Origin: Williamsia muralis
Lineage (GTDB): Bacteria > Actinomycetota > Actinomycetes > Mycobacteriales > Mycobacteriaceae
NCBI RefSeq assembly: GCF_002735905.1
Contig: NZ_PEBD01000012.1
Location: 62,001-126,000, forward strand
Length of the DNA: 64,000 nucleotides
Direction of reading: 5' to 3'
Shown: positions 1-9,128 of the stretch, one piece after another
How the letters are laid out: every line of letters starts with the position of its first letter
How positions within the stretch are numbered: position 1 is the first letter of the stretch
The notes under the pieces: model-generated
Databases searched by the model: none
Seen by the model: only the letters and a program-made list of their open reading frames with translations
What the model was told of the DNA's origin: nothing
Position numbers and translations under genes: made by a program

Positions 1-1116
1 ACGCCGCCACCGGCCAACGTCAACCCGGCCGATATGCCGGCCACCGAATTGATCCTGGGCTACCGACTGGACGAAGCGCCGACCATCGGGCGGATGTTCG
101 TCGACTGGCGCTTCGATCTGCTGTTCGGCACGCTCGCCATCGTCATGGCGGTTGTGTACCTGCGCGGGGTGTACCGGCTGCGCAAACGTGGCGATGCGTG
201 GCCGATCGGTCGCACAATCGCCTGGATGCTGGGGTGCGCGGCATTCCTCGTCGCCACGTCGTCGGGCCTCGGAAAGTATGCGCCGGCGCTGTTCAGCGTC
301 CACATGGTGGCGCACATGATGTTGTCGATGCTGGTGCCGGTCCTACTGGTTCTCGGTGGCCCGGTGACACTGGCGTTGCGCGCCATACCGCCCGCGGGCA
401 GGACTGCGCCTCCGGGACCACGCGAGTGGATTCTCGCCGTCCTGCACAGCCCGTACTCGCGCTTCCTCACCCACCCGCTGGTCGCGTCGGTGCTGTTCGT
501 CGGCAGCTACTACGTGCTGTATCTCGGCGGCCTGTTCGAGATGCTGGCCGAATATCACGCAGCACACGTGGCGATGAATCTGCACTTCCTGGTCAGTGGC
601 TACCTCTTCTACTGGGTGGTCATCGGCATCGACCCGTCGCCGAGGACCCTGTCACCGGTGGCAAAACTCGCCATGGTCTTCGGGTCGCTCCCGTTCCACG
701 CCTTCTTCGGGGTCGCGCTGATGAGCACCGACAACGTCATCGCCCGGTCGTACTACAACAGCCTTCTGCTGCCGTGGAATCCCGATCTGCTGAGTGACCA
801 GCGGCTTGGTGGGGGCATCGCCTGGGCGGCCGGCGAGATACCGCTGGTGCTGGTGATGTTGGCGCTGCTGGTGCAGTGGAGCCGACAGGACCAACGTCAG
901 GCGACCCGGTTCGACCGGCGGGAAGATCGCGACCATGATTCGGAGTTGGCGAGCTACAACGCGATGCTCGCCCAGCTGGCCGGTCGGCCAGGTGGGCCGG
1001 GGCAGGCCGGGGCGAAGGCGCCGACCGCAGCAGGGGACGACCACGACATCGAAGCGGACGGCGACGAGGTTGTCGACGTGGACGCGAGCGAGACAGGTCC
1101 TGGCGCCCGTAAGTGA
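1..1116 (+). CDS. Cytochrome c oxidase assembly protein, CtaG domain (5' end outside window)
   Basis: The frame is open from base 1, so only the C-terminal part is present (371 codons). It is strongly hydrophobic with about seven membrane segments. His residues lie in the helix containing VHMVAHMM, and an HPLV motif precedes the next helix, as in the caa3_CtaG family that helps deliver copper to cytochrome oxidase. Actinobacterial homologues are usually CopD-CtaG fusions of about 650 residues, which would fit the open 5' end; the CopD half is not visible. The last 60 residues are charged, low in complexity and probably cytoplasmic. An internal ATG at 34 is not needed as a start. The family call is solid; the fusion is inferred. 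Confidence 0.85.
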   Translation, partial: TPPPANVNPADMPATELILGYRLDEAPTIGRMFVDWRFDLLFGTLAIVMAVVYLRGVYRLRKRGDAWPIGRTIAWMLGCAAFLVATSSGLGKYAPALFSVHMVAHMMLSMLVPVLLVLGGPVTLALRAIPPAGRTAPPGPREWILAVLHSPYSRFLTHPLVASVLFVGSYYVLYLGGLFEMLAEYHAAHVAMNLHFLVSGYLFYWVVIGIDPSPRTLSPVAKLAMVFGSLPFHAFFGVALMSTDNVIARSYYNSLLLPWNPDLLSDQRLGGGIAWAAGEIPLVLVMLALLVQWSRQDQRQATRFDRREDRDHDSELASYNAMLAQLAGRPGGPGQAGAKAPTAAGDDHDIEADGDEVVDVDASETGPGARK

Positions 1117-1131
1117 CGATTTTTGCGCCGG

Positions 1132-1158
1132 TTGTCCACAGCACTGAAATTGTCCACA
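1132..1158 (+). promoter_or_regulatory. Two DnaA boxes in direct repeat upstream of the ssb-like gene
   Basis: The 9-mer TTGTCCACA occurs at 1132-1140 and again at 1150-1158 on the same strand, 18 bases start to start. It equals the DnaA box favoured in high-GC actinobacteria. The pair lies between the ctaG stop and the ssb-like start, 100-126 bases before the ATG. DnaA control of this gene is inferred. A small hairpin (1222-1238) sits between the boxes and the ribosome binding site. Confidence 0.6.
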
Positions 1159-1257
1159 GGTAGGTGCGCGAGACCCACTGAAGTGTCCGCTCGATGGCAC
1201 ATGCTGAACCCACAGAGATCCGCGCCGTTCTTCGGCGCACATCATGAGGGGGAGACC

Positions 1258-1699
1258 ATGTACGAGACCTACACCACCGTGATCGGGACCGCGATCACGA
1301 ACCCACGTCGACGACAGACCGCAGCCGGCGAAGATGTGCTGTCGTTCCGGATGGTGTGCAACCCCAGACGCGTTGACAAACGGAGTGGCGAATGGGTGGA
1401 CGGGCCCGCGTTGTATCTGACTGTCAGTTGCTGGCGCCGACTCATCGACGGGGTCGCGCCGGTGGTCGCCAAAGGCCGGCCGATCATCGCACGGTCAGCT
1501 CAAGACAAACGAATACGTGTCGGACAACGGCGAACGGCGGTCAGACCTGGAAATGACCGCAACGGCGGTCGGCCTCGATCTGACCCGCTGCCGGGTCGCG
1601 TACGAGGGATCGTCAAGGGTGACGAGATCCACCGATGCGCCCCAGGCCGGGGTGACCGCGCCGACAACACGCGATTCGGGCGAGGCGGCTGCGGCTTGA
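1258..1699 (+). pseudogene. Single-stranded DNA-binding protein paralogue (Rv2478c-like), frameshifted
   Basis: Translation from ATG 1258 (ribosome site GAGGGGGAG just upstream) gives an SSB OB-fold starting MYETYTTVIGTAITNPRRRQ with the strand motif LYLTVSCWRRL. Near 1490 the family reading jumps from frame 1 to frame 2. Frame 1 continues as unrelated Arg-rich sequence to a stop at 1728. Frame 2 carries the expected HGQLKTNEY, SDLEMTATAVG and a short tail ending at 1699. A single missing base around 1487-1490 (between PIIA and HGQL) explains this. No slippery heptamer is visible, so a real mutation or a sequencing error is likelier than programmed frameshifting. The following ettA reproduces the Rv2478c-Rv2477c order. 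The tail lacks the acidic DDDIPF-type end of the main SSB, so this is an accessory SSB. Confidence 0.75.
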
Positions 1700-1856
1700 G
1701 CTGCCTCGGTGCCGCGCAGTACGCATAGAAGGGTCGCCGCGACCGACCGGAGATCACCGACCCACTACGCTGGTGATGTTGCGGACGGCCTTCTCGGCGG
1801 CCGACCGGCGAGAAACCGCGGTGGACACCTGCGAGCACAGTGAGAGAGGCCAGAGC

Positions 1857-3530
1857 GTGCCAGAATTTATCTACACAATGAAGAAGGTGCGTAAAGCGCA
1901 CGGCGACAAGGTGATTCTCGACGACGTCACCATGTCCTTCTACCCAGGCGCCAAGATCGGTGTGGTCGGGCCCAACGGCGCCGGCAAGTCGTCGATCCTG
2001 AAGATCATGGCGGGCATCGATCAACCGTCCAACGGCGAGGCGTTCCTCGATCCCAACGCGACCGTCGGCATCCTCATGCAGGAGCCCAAGCTCAACGAAG
2101 AGAAGACGGTTCGGCAGAACGTCGAAGAAGGCATGGGCCTGATCAAAGAGCAGCTCGACCGCTTCAACGAGATCGCCGAGCTCATGGCCACCGACTACTC
2201 CGACGAGCTCATGGAAGAGATGGGCAAGCTGCAGGAGGCGCTCGACCACGGTGATGCGTGGGACCTCGACTCCCAGCTCGAGCAGGCGATGGACGCACTG
2301 CGGTGCCCGCCGGCCGACGAACCGGTCACCCATCTGTCCGGTGGTGAGCGTCGCCGCGTCGCGCTGTGCAAGCTGCTGCTGCAAAAACCCGACTTGCTGC
2401 TCCTCGACGAGCCGACCAACCACCTCGACGCTGAGAGTGTGCTCTGGCTCGAGCAGTACCTGGCGGCGTACCACGGCGCCGTCTTGGCCGTCACCCACGA
2501 CCGGTACTTCCTCGATCACGTCGCGCAGTGGATCTGTGAGGTCGACCGCGGCAAGCTCCACCCCTACGAGGGCAACTACTCCACCTACTTGGAGAAGAAG
2601 GCCGAGCGTCTCGAGGTCCAAGGCAAGAAGGACCAGAAGCTCCAACGCCGCCTCAAGGAGGAACTCGCCTGGGTGCGGTCGGGCTCCAAGGCGCGCCAGA
2701 CCAAGAACAAGGCTCGTCTCGGCCGTTACGAAGAGATGGCTGCCGAGGCCGACAAGATGCGCAAGCTCGACTTCGAAGAGATTCAGATCCCGACCCCGCC
2801 GCGCCTCGGCGACGTGGTGGTCGAGGTCAAGAACCTCGACAAGGGCTTCGACGGCCGCGTGTTGATCAAGGACCTGTCGTTCACGCTGCCGCGCAACGGA
2901 ATCGTCGGCGTCATCGGCCCCAACGGTGTCGGTAAGACAACCCTGTTCAAGACGATCGTCGGACTCGAAGAACCGGATTCCGGCATCGTCAAGGTCGGCG
3001 AGACGGTCAAACTCAGCTACGTCGACCAGAACCGCTCGAACATCGACCCGAAGAAGAACGTGTGGGAGGTCGTGTCCGAAGGGCAGGACTTCATCACGGT
3101 CGGCCAGAACGAGATGCCCTCGCGGGCCTACGTCAGTGCATTCGGCTTCAAGGGTCCCGATCAGCAGAAGAAGGCAGAAGTGCTCTCCGGTGGTGAGCGC
3201 AACCGTCTGAACCTGGCCCTGACTCTCAAAGAGGGCGGCAACCTGATCCTGCTCGACGAGCCGACGAACGACCTCGACGTGGAGACGCTCGGTTCGCTGG
3301 AAAACGCACTCGAGCTGTTTCCGGGTTGCGCAGTGGTCATCTCGCACGACCGGTGGTTCCTCGACCGCACCTGTACCCACATTCTGGCGTGGGAAGGCAA
3401 TGTCGAAGAAGGCAAGTGGTTCTGGTTCGAAGGCAACTTCGAGGCCTACGAGGCGAACAAGATCGAGCGCCTCGGCGCGGACGCGGCCCGACCGCATTCG
3501 GTCACCCACCGAAAGTTGACGCGCGACTAG
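1857..3530 (+). CDS. ettA: Energy-dependent translational throttle ABC-F protein EttA
   Basis: This is a 557-residue ABC-F ATPase with two nucleotide-binding domains and no membrane segment. Walker A motifs are at residues 38-45 (GPNGAGKS) and 354-361 (GPNGVGKT). Each domain has an LSGGER signature and a LLLDEPTN or ILLDEPTN Walker B. The charged linker between domains (KKDQKLQRRLKEELAWVRSG) is the region EttA uses to contact P-site tRNA. GTG at 1857 is preferred because AGAGAGG lies 8 bases upstream and the protein then begins VPEFIYTMKKVRK, as homologues do. EttA gates the first elongation cycle according to the ATP/ADP ratio. It is followed 52 bases later by gdh, the Rv2477c-Rv2476c order. 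Confidence 0.95.
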   Translation: MPEFIYTMKKVRKAHGDKVILDDVTMSFYPGAKIGVVGPNGAGKSSILKIMAGIDQPSNGEAFLDPNATVGILMQEPKLNEEKTVRQNVEEGMGLIKEQLDRFNEIAELMATDYSDELMEEMGKLQEALDHGDAWDLDSQLEQAMDALRCPPADEPVTHLSGGERRRVALCKLLLQKPDLLLLDEPTNHLDAESVLWLEQYLAAYHGAVLAVTHDRYFLDHVAQWICEVDRGKLHPYEGNYSTYLEKKAERLEVQGKKDQKLQRRLKEELAWVRSGSKARQTKNKARLGRYEEMAAEADKMRKLDFEEIQIPTPPRLGDVVVEVKNLDKGFDGRVLIKDLSFTLPRNGIVGVIGPNGVGKTTLFKTIVGLEEPDSGIVKVGETVKLSYVDQNRSNIDPKKNVWEVVSEGQDFITVGQNEMPSRAYVSAFGFKGPDQQKKAEVLSGGERNRLNLALTLKEGGNLILLDEPTNDLDVETLGSLENALELFPGCAVVISHDRWFLDRTCTHILAWEGNVEEGKWFWFEGNFEAYEANKIERLGADAARPHSVTHRKLTRD

Positions 3531-3582
3531 AGTTGTTTCATCGCCCACCGCGGTATCCGCAGAACTCCGAGAGTGACGGCTC

Positions 3583-6500
3583 ATGACCGGATCAACGAAA
3601 ACGGACCTGGCGGATTCGCGGGGCGACGATTCCTCCGAAGCGATCAAAGCGCTTCTGCCGCAGGCTGTGGCCCCCTATTTCCACGGGCCCGGCAGTGTCG
3701 ACGAGACCACGTGGGATGAGCTGGGGCCGGAGCAACGGTCCCAGCTCACCGCCCACGTGACAATCGCCTATACGCGCGCGGGCGGCGTTGCGATCACCGA
3801 CGTCGTGTTCGACGGCAGCGCGGTGTCGGTGTCGATGGTCACCGATGACATGCCCTTGCTGGTCGAATCGGTGGTCGCAGCACTCGAGGCCTCTGGGCTG
3901 ATGGTGGTTCGCATCGACCATCCGATCATGCTCGTGGTCCGCGACGGTCACGGCGAGCTGCGAGAGATAGTTGATTCTGACAAGCCCAGCGATACGGTCC
4001 GAACCGACCAGCAGGTCGAATCGTGGATCAATGTCCATGCCGTTCCACGGGTGTCGCCCATCGACATCGATGTGGTGAGAACCGAACTCGACACCGTGAT
4101 CGGCCGCATCGCCGATGTGCACGACGACCGCGCGCCGATGCTCGATCTGCTGACCGGGCTGGCCGACACCTACTCGTCCTATCTGACGACAACCCTTCCC
4201 GACGGGCTCGACCGGGCTGCCGGAGAAGACTTCGCGCGTCTCTTGCGCTGGCTGGTGGAGAACAACTTCACCCCGTTCGGTTACCTGCATTGCGACGGGG
4301 CTGGGCGCGATCGCACGCCACGCCGGCCCTCCGGCCTCGGTGTCTGGCGCACCGCGGATGTCGAACACAAGGCGACCCAGGGGACAGGTGCTGTCGCCGT
4401 GCAGCAGCTGTATCTGCCGACGCGTATACAGCGGTCCAACTTCCCGAGTTTGATCCAGATCGACGACTACGACGACAACGGCCGCAGCGTCGGTGAACAC
4501 GTGTTCGTGGGCAGATTCACGCCCACGGCCTTGCACGAGAACATCTTCGACATCCCCGTCCTGGACACCAAGGTGGGCGAGGTGTTGGCGGCTGCCGAGG
4601 TCGAGGCCGAGTCGTACACCGGTATGGCGATGCTCGAACTCCTGCAGACGTTCCCGCGATCAGAGCTGTTCTCCCTGCAAGCGGGAGAGCTCGCCCGCAC
4701 ACTCACCGAGGTGCTCGAGGCCGTCCCCAATCGCCAGCTCCGCGTATTTCTCCGACCCGACCCGGCCGGCGAGATCGTCTCTGCCCTGGTGTATCTGCCC
4801 AGGGACCGTTACACCACGCGGCTACGGGAGGCATTGCAGAACGAACTGCTGAGTGCGTTGGGCGGCGACGCACTGGAATACACCGCCAGGGTCAGCGAAT
4901 CGCCGTTGGCGCTCCTGCATGTGGTGATGCGCATCTCCGCGTCCGCGTGCGCCGAGCTCGGAGATCTGGCCGTCGGCTCGCCGGGTCAGGTGGCCATCCA
5001 GGACAGACTCATCGCAGCCGCACGAGGCTGGGACGAACGGCTGAGGCAGGTGGCCGCGAACACCTCAGGGACCGCCGGCCCGGAGGTGGTTGCGTTCTAT
5101 GCAGCGACCCTCGCCGACAGTTACAAGGACATCCGTGCCCCGTCGGAGGCATACACCGATATCGATGTGGTGCAGGGCCTCGGCGACGGAGCGTTCGAGG
5201 TGAGGTTGTACCGCCCGGTGGGCGAAGACGCCGAGCTGGCAGAAGATACTGCAGCACAGCAACATTGGCGGTTCGCCTTCTATCTGTGCGGCCGATCGGC
5301 GACTCTGACCGAGGTGTTGCCCGTGCTGCACAGCCTCGGCGTCAACGTTCTCGACGAACGGCCGTATGAGCTACGACGTCCTGATGGCCAGACGTGCCAC
5401 ATCTATGAGTTCAGTCTCTCGCTCGCCGAGGGTATGGCGGTCGACGAAAAGACCACCGACGACGTCGAACATCGGTTCACCGACGCATTCGCACAGATCT
5501 GGCGCGGCGATGCAGAGGTGGACGACTTCAACGAACTCGTGTTCCGCTGCGGCCTGACCTGGCGTGAAGCGGCAGTGTTGCGTGCCTACTCCAAATATCT
5601 GCGTCAGTGCGGTTCGTCCTACAGCAACAACCACGTGGCGTCCGTTCTGGGCGCACACCCGACGATCACCAAGGCGCTCGTCGAGTTGTACGCGGCGTCG
5701 TTCGATCCCGAAGCAGCTGACGATGACCGGCGGTCAGAGGTGCTCGACGGTCTGGCGGCCGACGTCGGGTCGATCATGAGCCTCGACGTCGATCGCATCA
5801 TCAGTGCCTACATCTCGGTGATCTCGGCGACCGTGCGTACCAATTACTACGTCGCCGCTGAACATGGTTCATCACGGAACGTCCTCGCTTTCAAGTTGCG
5901 CCCCAGGGACATTCCGCAGACGCCGGAACCACGTCCGCTGTATGAGATCTACGTCTACTCTCCCCGGGTGGAGGGCGTCCACCTGAGATTCGGGTCGGTG
6001 GCTCGCGGCGGATTGCGTTGGTCGGATCGGCGTGAGGACTTCCGGACCGAGATCCTCGGGTTGGTCAAGGCGCAGGCGGTGAAGAACGCGGTCATCGTGC
6101 CGGTTGGTTCCAAAGGCGGATTCGTGGTCAAGCGGCCGCCGTTGCCGACGGGGGACCCCACCGCGGATCGGGACGCCTACCGAGCAGAAGGAGTGGAGTG
6201 CTACCGCCACTTCATCTCAGGACTGCTCGACCTCACCGACAACATCGACCAGAAATCGGGGAACGTCACCGCGCCCACCCGGGTGGTACGCCGCGACGAT
6301 GACGATCCCTACCTGGTGGTCGCCGCGGACAAGGGCACCGCCACGTTCTCCGACATCGCCAATGATGTTGCGGGGCAATACGGTTTCTGGCTCGGGGACG
6401 CGTTCGCCTCCGGCGGTTCGGCCGGATATGACCACAAGGCGATGGGCATCACGGCCAGAGGCGCCTGGGAGGCGGTCAAACGTCACTTCCGAGAAGTGGG

Positions 6501-8421
6501 CGTCGACACCCAGACCGAGGACTTCACGGTGGTGGGCATCGGCGACATGAGCGGCGATGTCTTCGGTAACGGCATGCTGCTGTCAGGGCATATTCGATTG
6601 ACCGCGGCGTTCGACCATCGTCACATCTTCATCGATCCCGCCCCCGATGCGGCGAAGTCGTTCGCTGAACGACAGCGCTTGTTCGAACTGCCGCGCTCGT
6701 CGTGGGCCGATTACAACACCGAGTTGATCAGCGAAGGTGGCGGCGTGTGGTCGCGCGACCGCAAGTCCATCGACATCAGCCCTCAGATCGCGAAGGCACT
6801 GGGAGTGCCCGAAGACGTCTCGACTCTCTCGCCCCCGGAACTGATCCGCGCCATCCTGCTCGCTCCCGCCGATCTGCTGTGGAACGGCGGCATCGGAACG
6901 TATGTGAAGGCGAGCACCCAGTCACATGAAGCGGTGGGGGACAAGGCGAACGACGCGATCCGCGTGGACGGGAACGAGCTGCGCGTCAAGGTCGTCGGCG
7001 AGGGCGGCAACCTCGGAGTGACCGAACTGGGTCGTATCGAGTTCGATCTGAGCGGTGGACGCATCAACACCGATGCGATGGACAATTCGGCCGGCGTCGA
7101 TTGCTCCGATCACGAGGTGAACATCAAGATCCTGCTCGACTCCCAGGTGTCGGCCGGTGAATTGGCTGCTGAGGATCGAAACCCGTTGCTGGAGTCGATG
7201 ACCGAAGAGGTCGGTGACCTCGTGCTGGCCGACAACGTGTCACAGAACGCCGAGCTGGGGACCAGCCGATCGCAGGCGGCCGAAGCGGCCGAGGTCTACG
7301 TGAGGCTGCTCAAGGAGCTCGCCGGCCGTGGGGTCAACCTGAAGCTCGAAGCCCTCCCTCGCCCGGCCGAGCTGATCAAGCGCGGTGAGTCCACCGGGCG
7401 TCATGGTCTGACGTCGCCGGAGCTTGCGACGTTGATGGCGCACGTGAAGTTGGCGCTCAAGTCCGACATGCTCGACGGTGACCTGCCGGACAATGACGTC
7501 TTCTCACCGCGTCTGATGACGTATTTCCCCGTGCCGCTGCGAGAGCGGTTCGCCGAAGGGATCGTCAACCACCCGCTGCGTCGCGAGATCGTCACGACGG
7601 CAGTGGTGAACGACCTCGTGGACAACGCGGGAATCACCCATGTGTTCCGCCTGTGTGAGGGGAGCGGATCCACGTCGCTCGATGTGGTGCGCTCATTTCA
7701 GGCGGTCACGCAGATATTCGGGCTGCCCGGGTTGTGGCAGGACATCGCTTCGGCGCCCTGCTCTGTCCCGACCACCGACGCGATGATCACCTACGCGCGA
7801 CGGCTGCTCTTTCGCGCGTCGCGCTGGATGATCGCCGGCCGGCCGCAACCTCTCGCGATGGCCGCCGAGGTGACGCGCTACGCCGCACTTGTCGCCGAAC
7901 TGTCGCCCCAGTTGCCGGGTTGGCTTCGTGGCAGTTCCGCCGAGGGGGTCGAGCGTCGCGCCCAGCGCTTGCGCGATGACGACGTGCCCGCCGAGATCGC
8001 CGAGGCCGTCGCCGTCAGCCTGCACCGGTTCTGCCTGCTCGACATCATCGACGCGGCCGAGATATCGGACCGAGAGCCTGCCGAGGTGGGGGAGTTGTAC
8101 TTCGAGGTGATGGATCATCTCGGCGTCGAGGATCTGTTGACCGCGGTGTCCGACCTTGACCGCAAAGACCGCTGGCACTCGCTCGCCCGGCTGGCGTTGC
8201 GGGACGACCTGCACAGCACGCTGCGATCGCTCTGTCTGGTGATCCTTGATTCGGCCGAGCCCGACGAGTCACCTGCCGAGAAGATCGCCGACTGGGAACT
8301 CAGCAACTCCTCGCGCCTCGCCCGTGTGCGGACGACCCTCTCCGACATAGCCGAATTGGGCGAACTCGATCTCGCGACGCTGTCGGTGGCGGCTCGTCAG
8401 CTCAGGAGTTCGATCCGCTGA
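3583..8421 (+). CDS. gdh: NAD-specific glutamate dehydrogenase, 180-kDa class
   Basis: The 1612-residue length is typical of the large NAD-GDH class (Rv2476c). The enzyme oxidatively deaminates glutamate to 2-oxoglutarate and ammonia. The N-terminal half is the long ACT-like regulatory region. The catalytic core begins around residue 770, with YEIYVYSPRVEG, the glycine-rich GLRWSDRREDFRTE and VGSKGG with the likely substrate-binding lysine K844. The Rossmann part follows (VVGIGDMSGDVFGNGML). The long C-terminal helical domain is intact. The gene is read with ettA and its stop overlaps the next start by one base. In mycobacteria this enzyme is controlled by GarA; no garA is present here. Confidence 0.95.
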   Translation: MTGSTKTDLADSRGDDSSEAIKALLPQAVAPYFHGPGSVDETTWDELGPEQRSQLTAHVTIAYTRAGGVAITDVVFDGSAVSVSMVTDDMPLLVESVVAALEASGLMVVRIDHPIMLVVRDGHGELREIVDSDKPSDTVRTDQQVESWINVHAVPRVSPIDIDVVRTELDTVIGRIADVHDDRAPMLDLLTGLADTYSSYLTTTLPDGLDRAAGEDFARLLRWLVENNFTPFGYLHCDGAGRDRTPRRPSGLGVWRTADVEHKATQGTGAVAVQQLYLPTRIQRSNFPSLIQIDDYDDNGRSVGEHVFVGRFTPTALHENIFDIPVLDTKVGEVLAAAEVEAESYTGMAMLELLQTFPRSELFSLQAGELARTLTEVLEAVPNRQLRVFLRPDPAGEIVSALVYLPRDRYTTRLREALQNELLSALGGDALEYTARVSESPLALLHVVMRISASACAELGDLAVGSPGQVAIQDRLIAAARGWDERLRQVAANTSGTAGPEVVAFYAATLADSYKDIRAPSEAYTDIDVVQGLGDGAFEVRLYRPVGEDAELAEDTAAQQHWRFAFYLCGRSATLTEVLPVLHSLGVNVLDERPYELRRPDGQTCHIYEFSLSLAEGMAVDEKTTDDVEHRFTDAFAQIWRGDAEVDDFNELVFRCGLTWREAAVLRAYSKYLRQCGSSYSNNHVASVLGAHPTITKALVELYAASFDPEAADDDRRSEVLDGLAADVGSIMSLDVDRIISAYISVISATVRTNYYVAAEHGSSRNVLAFKLRPRDIPQTPEPRPLYEIYVYSPRVEGVHLRFGSVARGGLRWSDRREDFRTEILGLVKAQAVKNAVIVPVGSKGGFVVKRPPLPTGDPTADRDAYRAEGVECYRHFISGLLDLTDNIDQKSGNVTAPTRVVRRDDDDPYLVVAADKGTATFSDIANDVAGQYGFWLGDAFASGGSAGYDHKAMGITARGAWEAVKRHFREVGVDTQTEDFTVVGIGDMSGDVFGNGMLLSGHIRLTAAFDHRHIFIDPAPDAAKSFAERQRLFELPRSSWADYNTELISEGGGVWSRDRKSIDISPQIAKALGVPEDVSTLSPPELIRAILLAPADLLWNGGIGTYVKASTQSHEAVGDKANDAIRVDGNELRVKVVGEGGNLGVTELGRIEFDLSGGRINTDAMDNSAGVDCSDHEVNIKILLDSQVSAGELAAEDRNPLLESMTEEVGDLVLADNVSQNAELGTSRSQAAEAAEVYVRLLKELAGRGVNLKLEALPRPAELIKRGESTGRHGLTSPELATLMAHVKLALKSDMLDGDLPDNDVFSPRLMTYFPVPLRERFAEGIVNHPLRREIVTTAVVNDLVDNAGITHVFRLCEGSGSTSLDVVRSFQAVTQIFGLPGLWQDIASAPCSVPTTDAMITYARRLLFRASRWMIAGRPQPLAMAAEVTRYAALVAELSPQLPGWLRGSSAEGVERRAQRLRDDDVPAEIAEAVAVSLHRFCLLDIIDAAEISDREPAEVGELYFEVMDHLGVEDLLTAVSDLDRKDRWHSLARLALRDDLHSTLRSLCLVILDSAEPDESPAEKIADWELSNSSRLARVRTTLSDIAELGELDLATLSVAARQLRSSIR

Positions 8422-9113
8422 TGGCGACGTTGACCCTGGCGGCCCGCGACCGCACCGATCTGGCCGTGTTCGCCGGCCGGGCTCTGCGCGCCGACGATGT
8501 CGCTGTTCTCCGCATCAAGAAGCGTCCCGATGGCCTGCTGGGAATCTGGGTGAACACCGGCTTCGATGTGTTGGCCACCCGGGTGGTCGCGGGATCCATC
8601 GAGGGTGACGACGTGGTCTGCGGTGCAACCGAATTGCGCAGCGCGCTGAGGCGGGAGGCGGACAATCCGGAGACCGCGTCGGTCGACACCGGATTCCCTC
8701 TCGACAGTGCCTGGCGCGGCGCCCTGCCCGCCGTCGACGGATTCGTCCACGTCGATGACGTTCCGGCCCGGGTACTGATTCAGTTGTCGCGTACCGGGGC
8801 GGAGGTGGCCCGCACCCAAGGCAGCGGCCACGGACCGCCGACCTCATTGCTCGACCAGCAGGTGCTCGACGTGACAGGGGAGACGACAGACGAGGTCGTC
8901 AACGTATCGATGCGGTCGATCTTTGCGCTGACGGCAATGGGTTTCGTGCGGCAGGCCGACAATCACGACGTCACCGAGACGTCGGACATCGAACTCATCG
9001 ACGCCGACGAAGTCGTGCGAGTGCGTTGCACCCCGGTGTGGGCGCGACTCGACGCCCGATTCGGGTCGGTCTATCAGCGGCGCACGATGGCGTTTTCGCT
9101 CCAGGTCAACTGA
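8421..9113 (+). CDS. Conserved hypothetical protein coupled to gdh
   Basis: This 230-residue soluble protein has no signal peptide or membrane segment. Its ATG overlaps the gdh TGA by one base (TGATG), so it is almost certainly translated with gdh. Position and size suit the small conserved hypothetical genes that follow gdh in M. tuberculosis (Rv2475c/Rv2474c). The sequence is rich in short beta-strand-like stretches (DDVAVLRIKKRPDGLLGIWV, EVVRVRCTPVWARLD) and has no catalytic motif I recognise. Function is unknown; a role with glutamate dehydrogenase is only inferred from coupling. It ends 16 bases from the convergent aglA stop. Confidence 0.75.
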   Translation: MATLTLAARDRTDLAVFAGRALRADDVAVLRIKKRPDGLLGIWVNTGFDVLATRVVAGSIEGDDVVCGATELRSALRREADNPETASVDTGFPLDSAWRGALPAVDGFVHVDDVPARVLIQLSRTGAEVARTQGSGHGPPTSLLDQQVLDVTGETTDEVVNVSMRSIFALTAMGFVRQADNHDVTETSDIELIDADEVVRVRCTPVWARLDARFGSVYQRRTMAFSLQVN

Positions 9114-9128
9114 GCCTGGCGGGTTGGC

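Noticed and set aside
1480-1500. Programmed ribosomal frameshift in the ssb-like gene
   Set aside because: There is no slippery heptamer or downstream pseudoknot at the frame change; a missing base explains it more simply.
1500-3647. A 715-codon open frame on the minus strand opposite ettA and the ssb-like gene
   Set aside because: It mirrors ettA codons, has low-complexity acidic Leu/Val/Asp-rich sequence and no ribosome site; such frames are common opposite high-GC genes.
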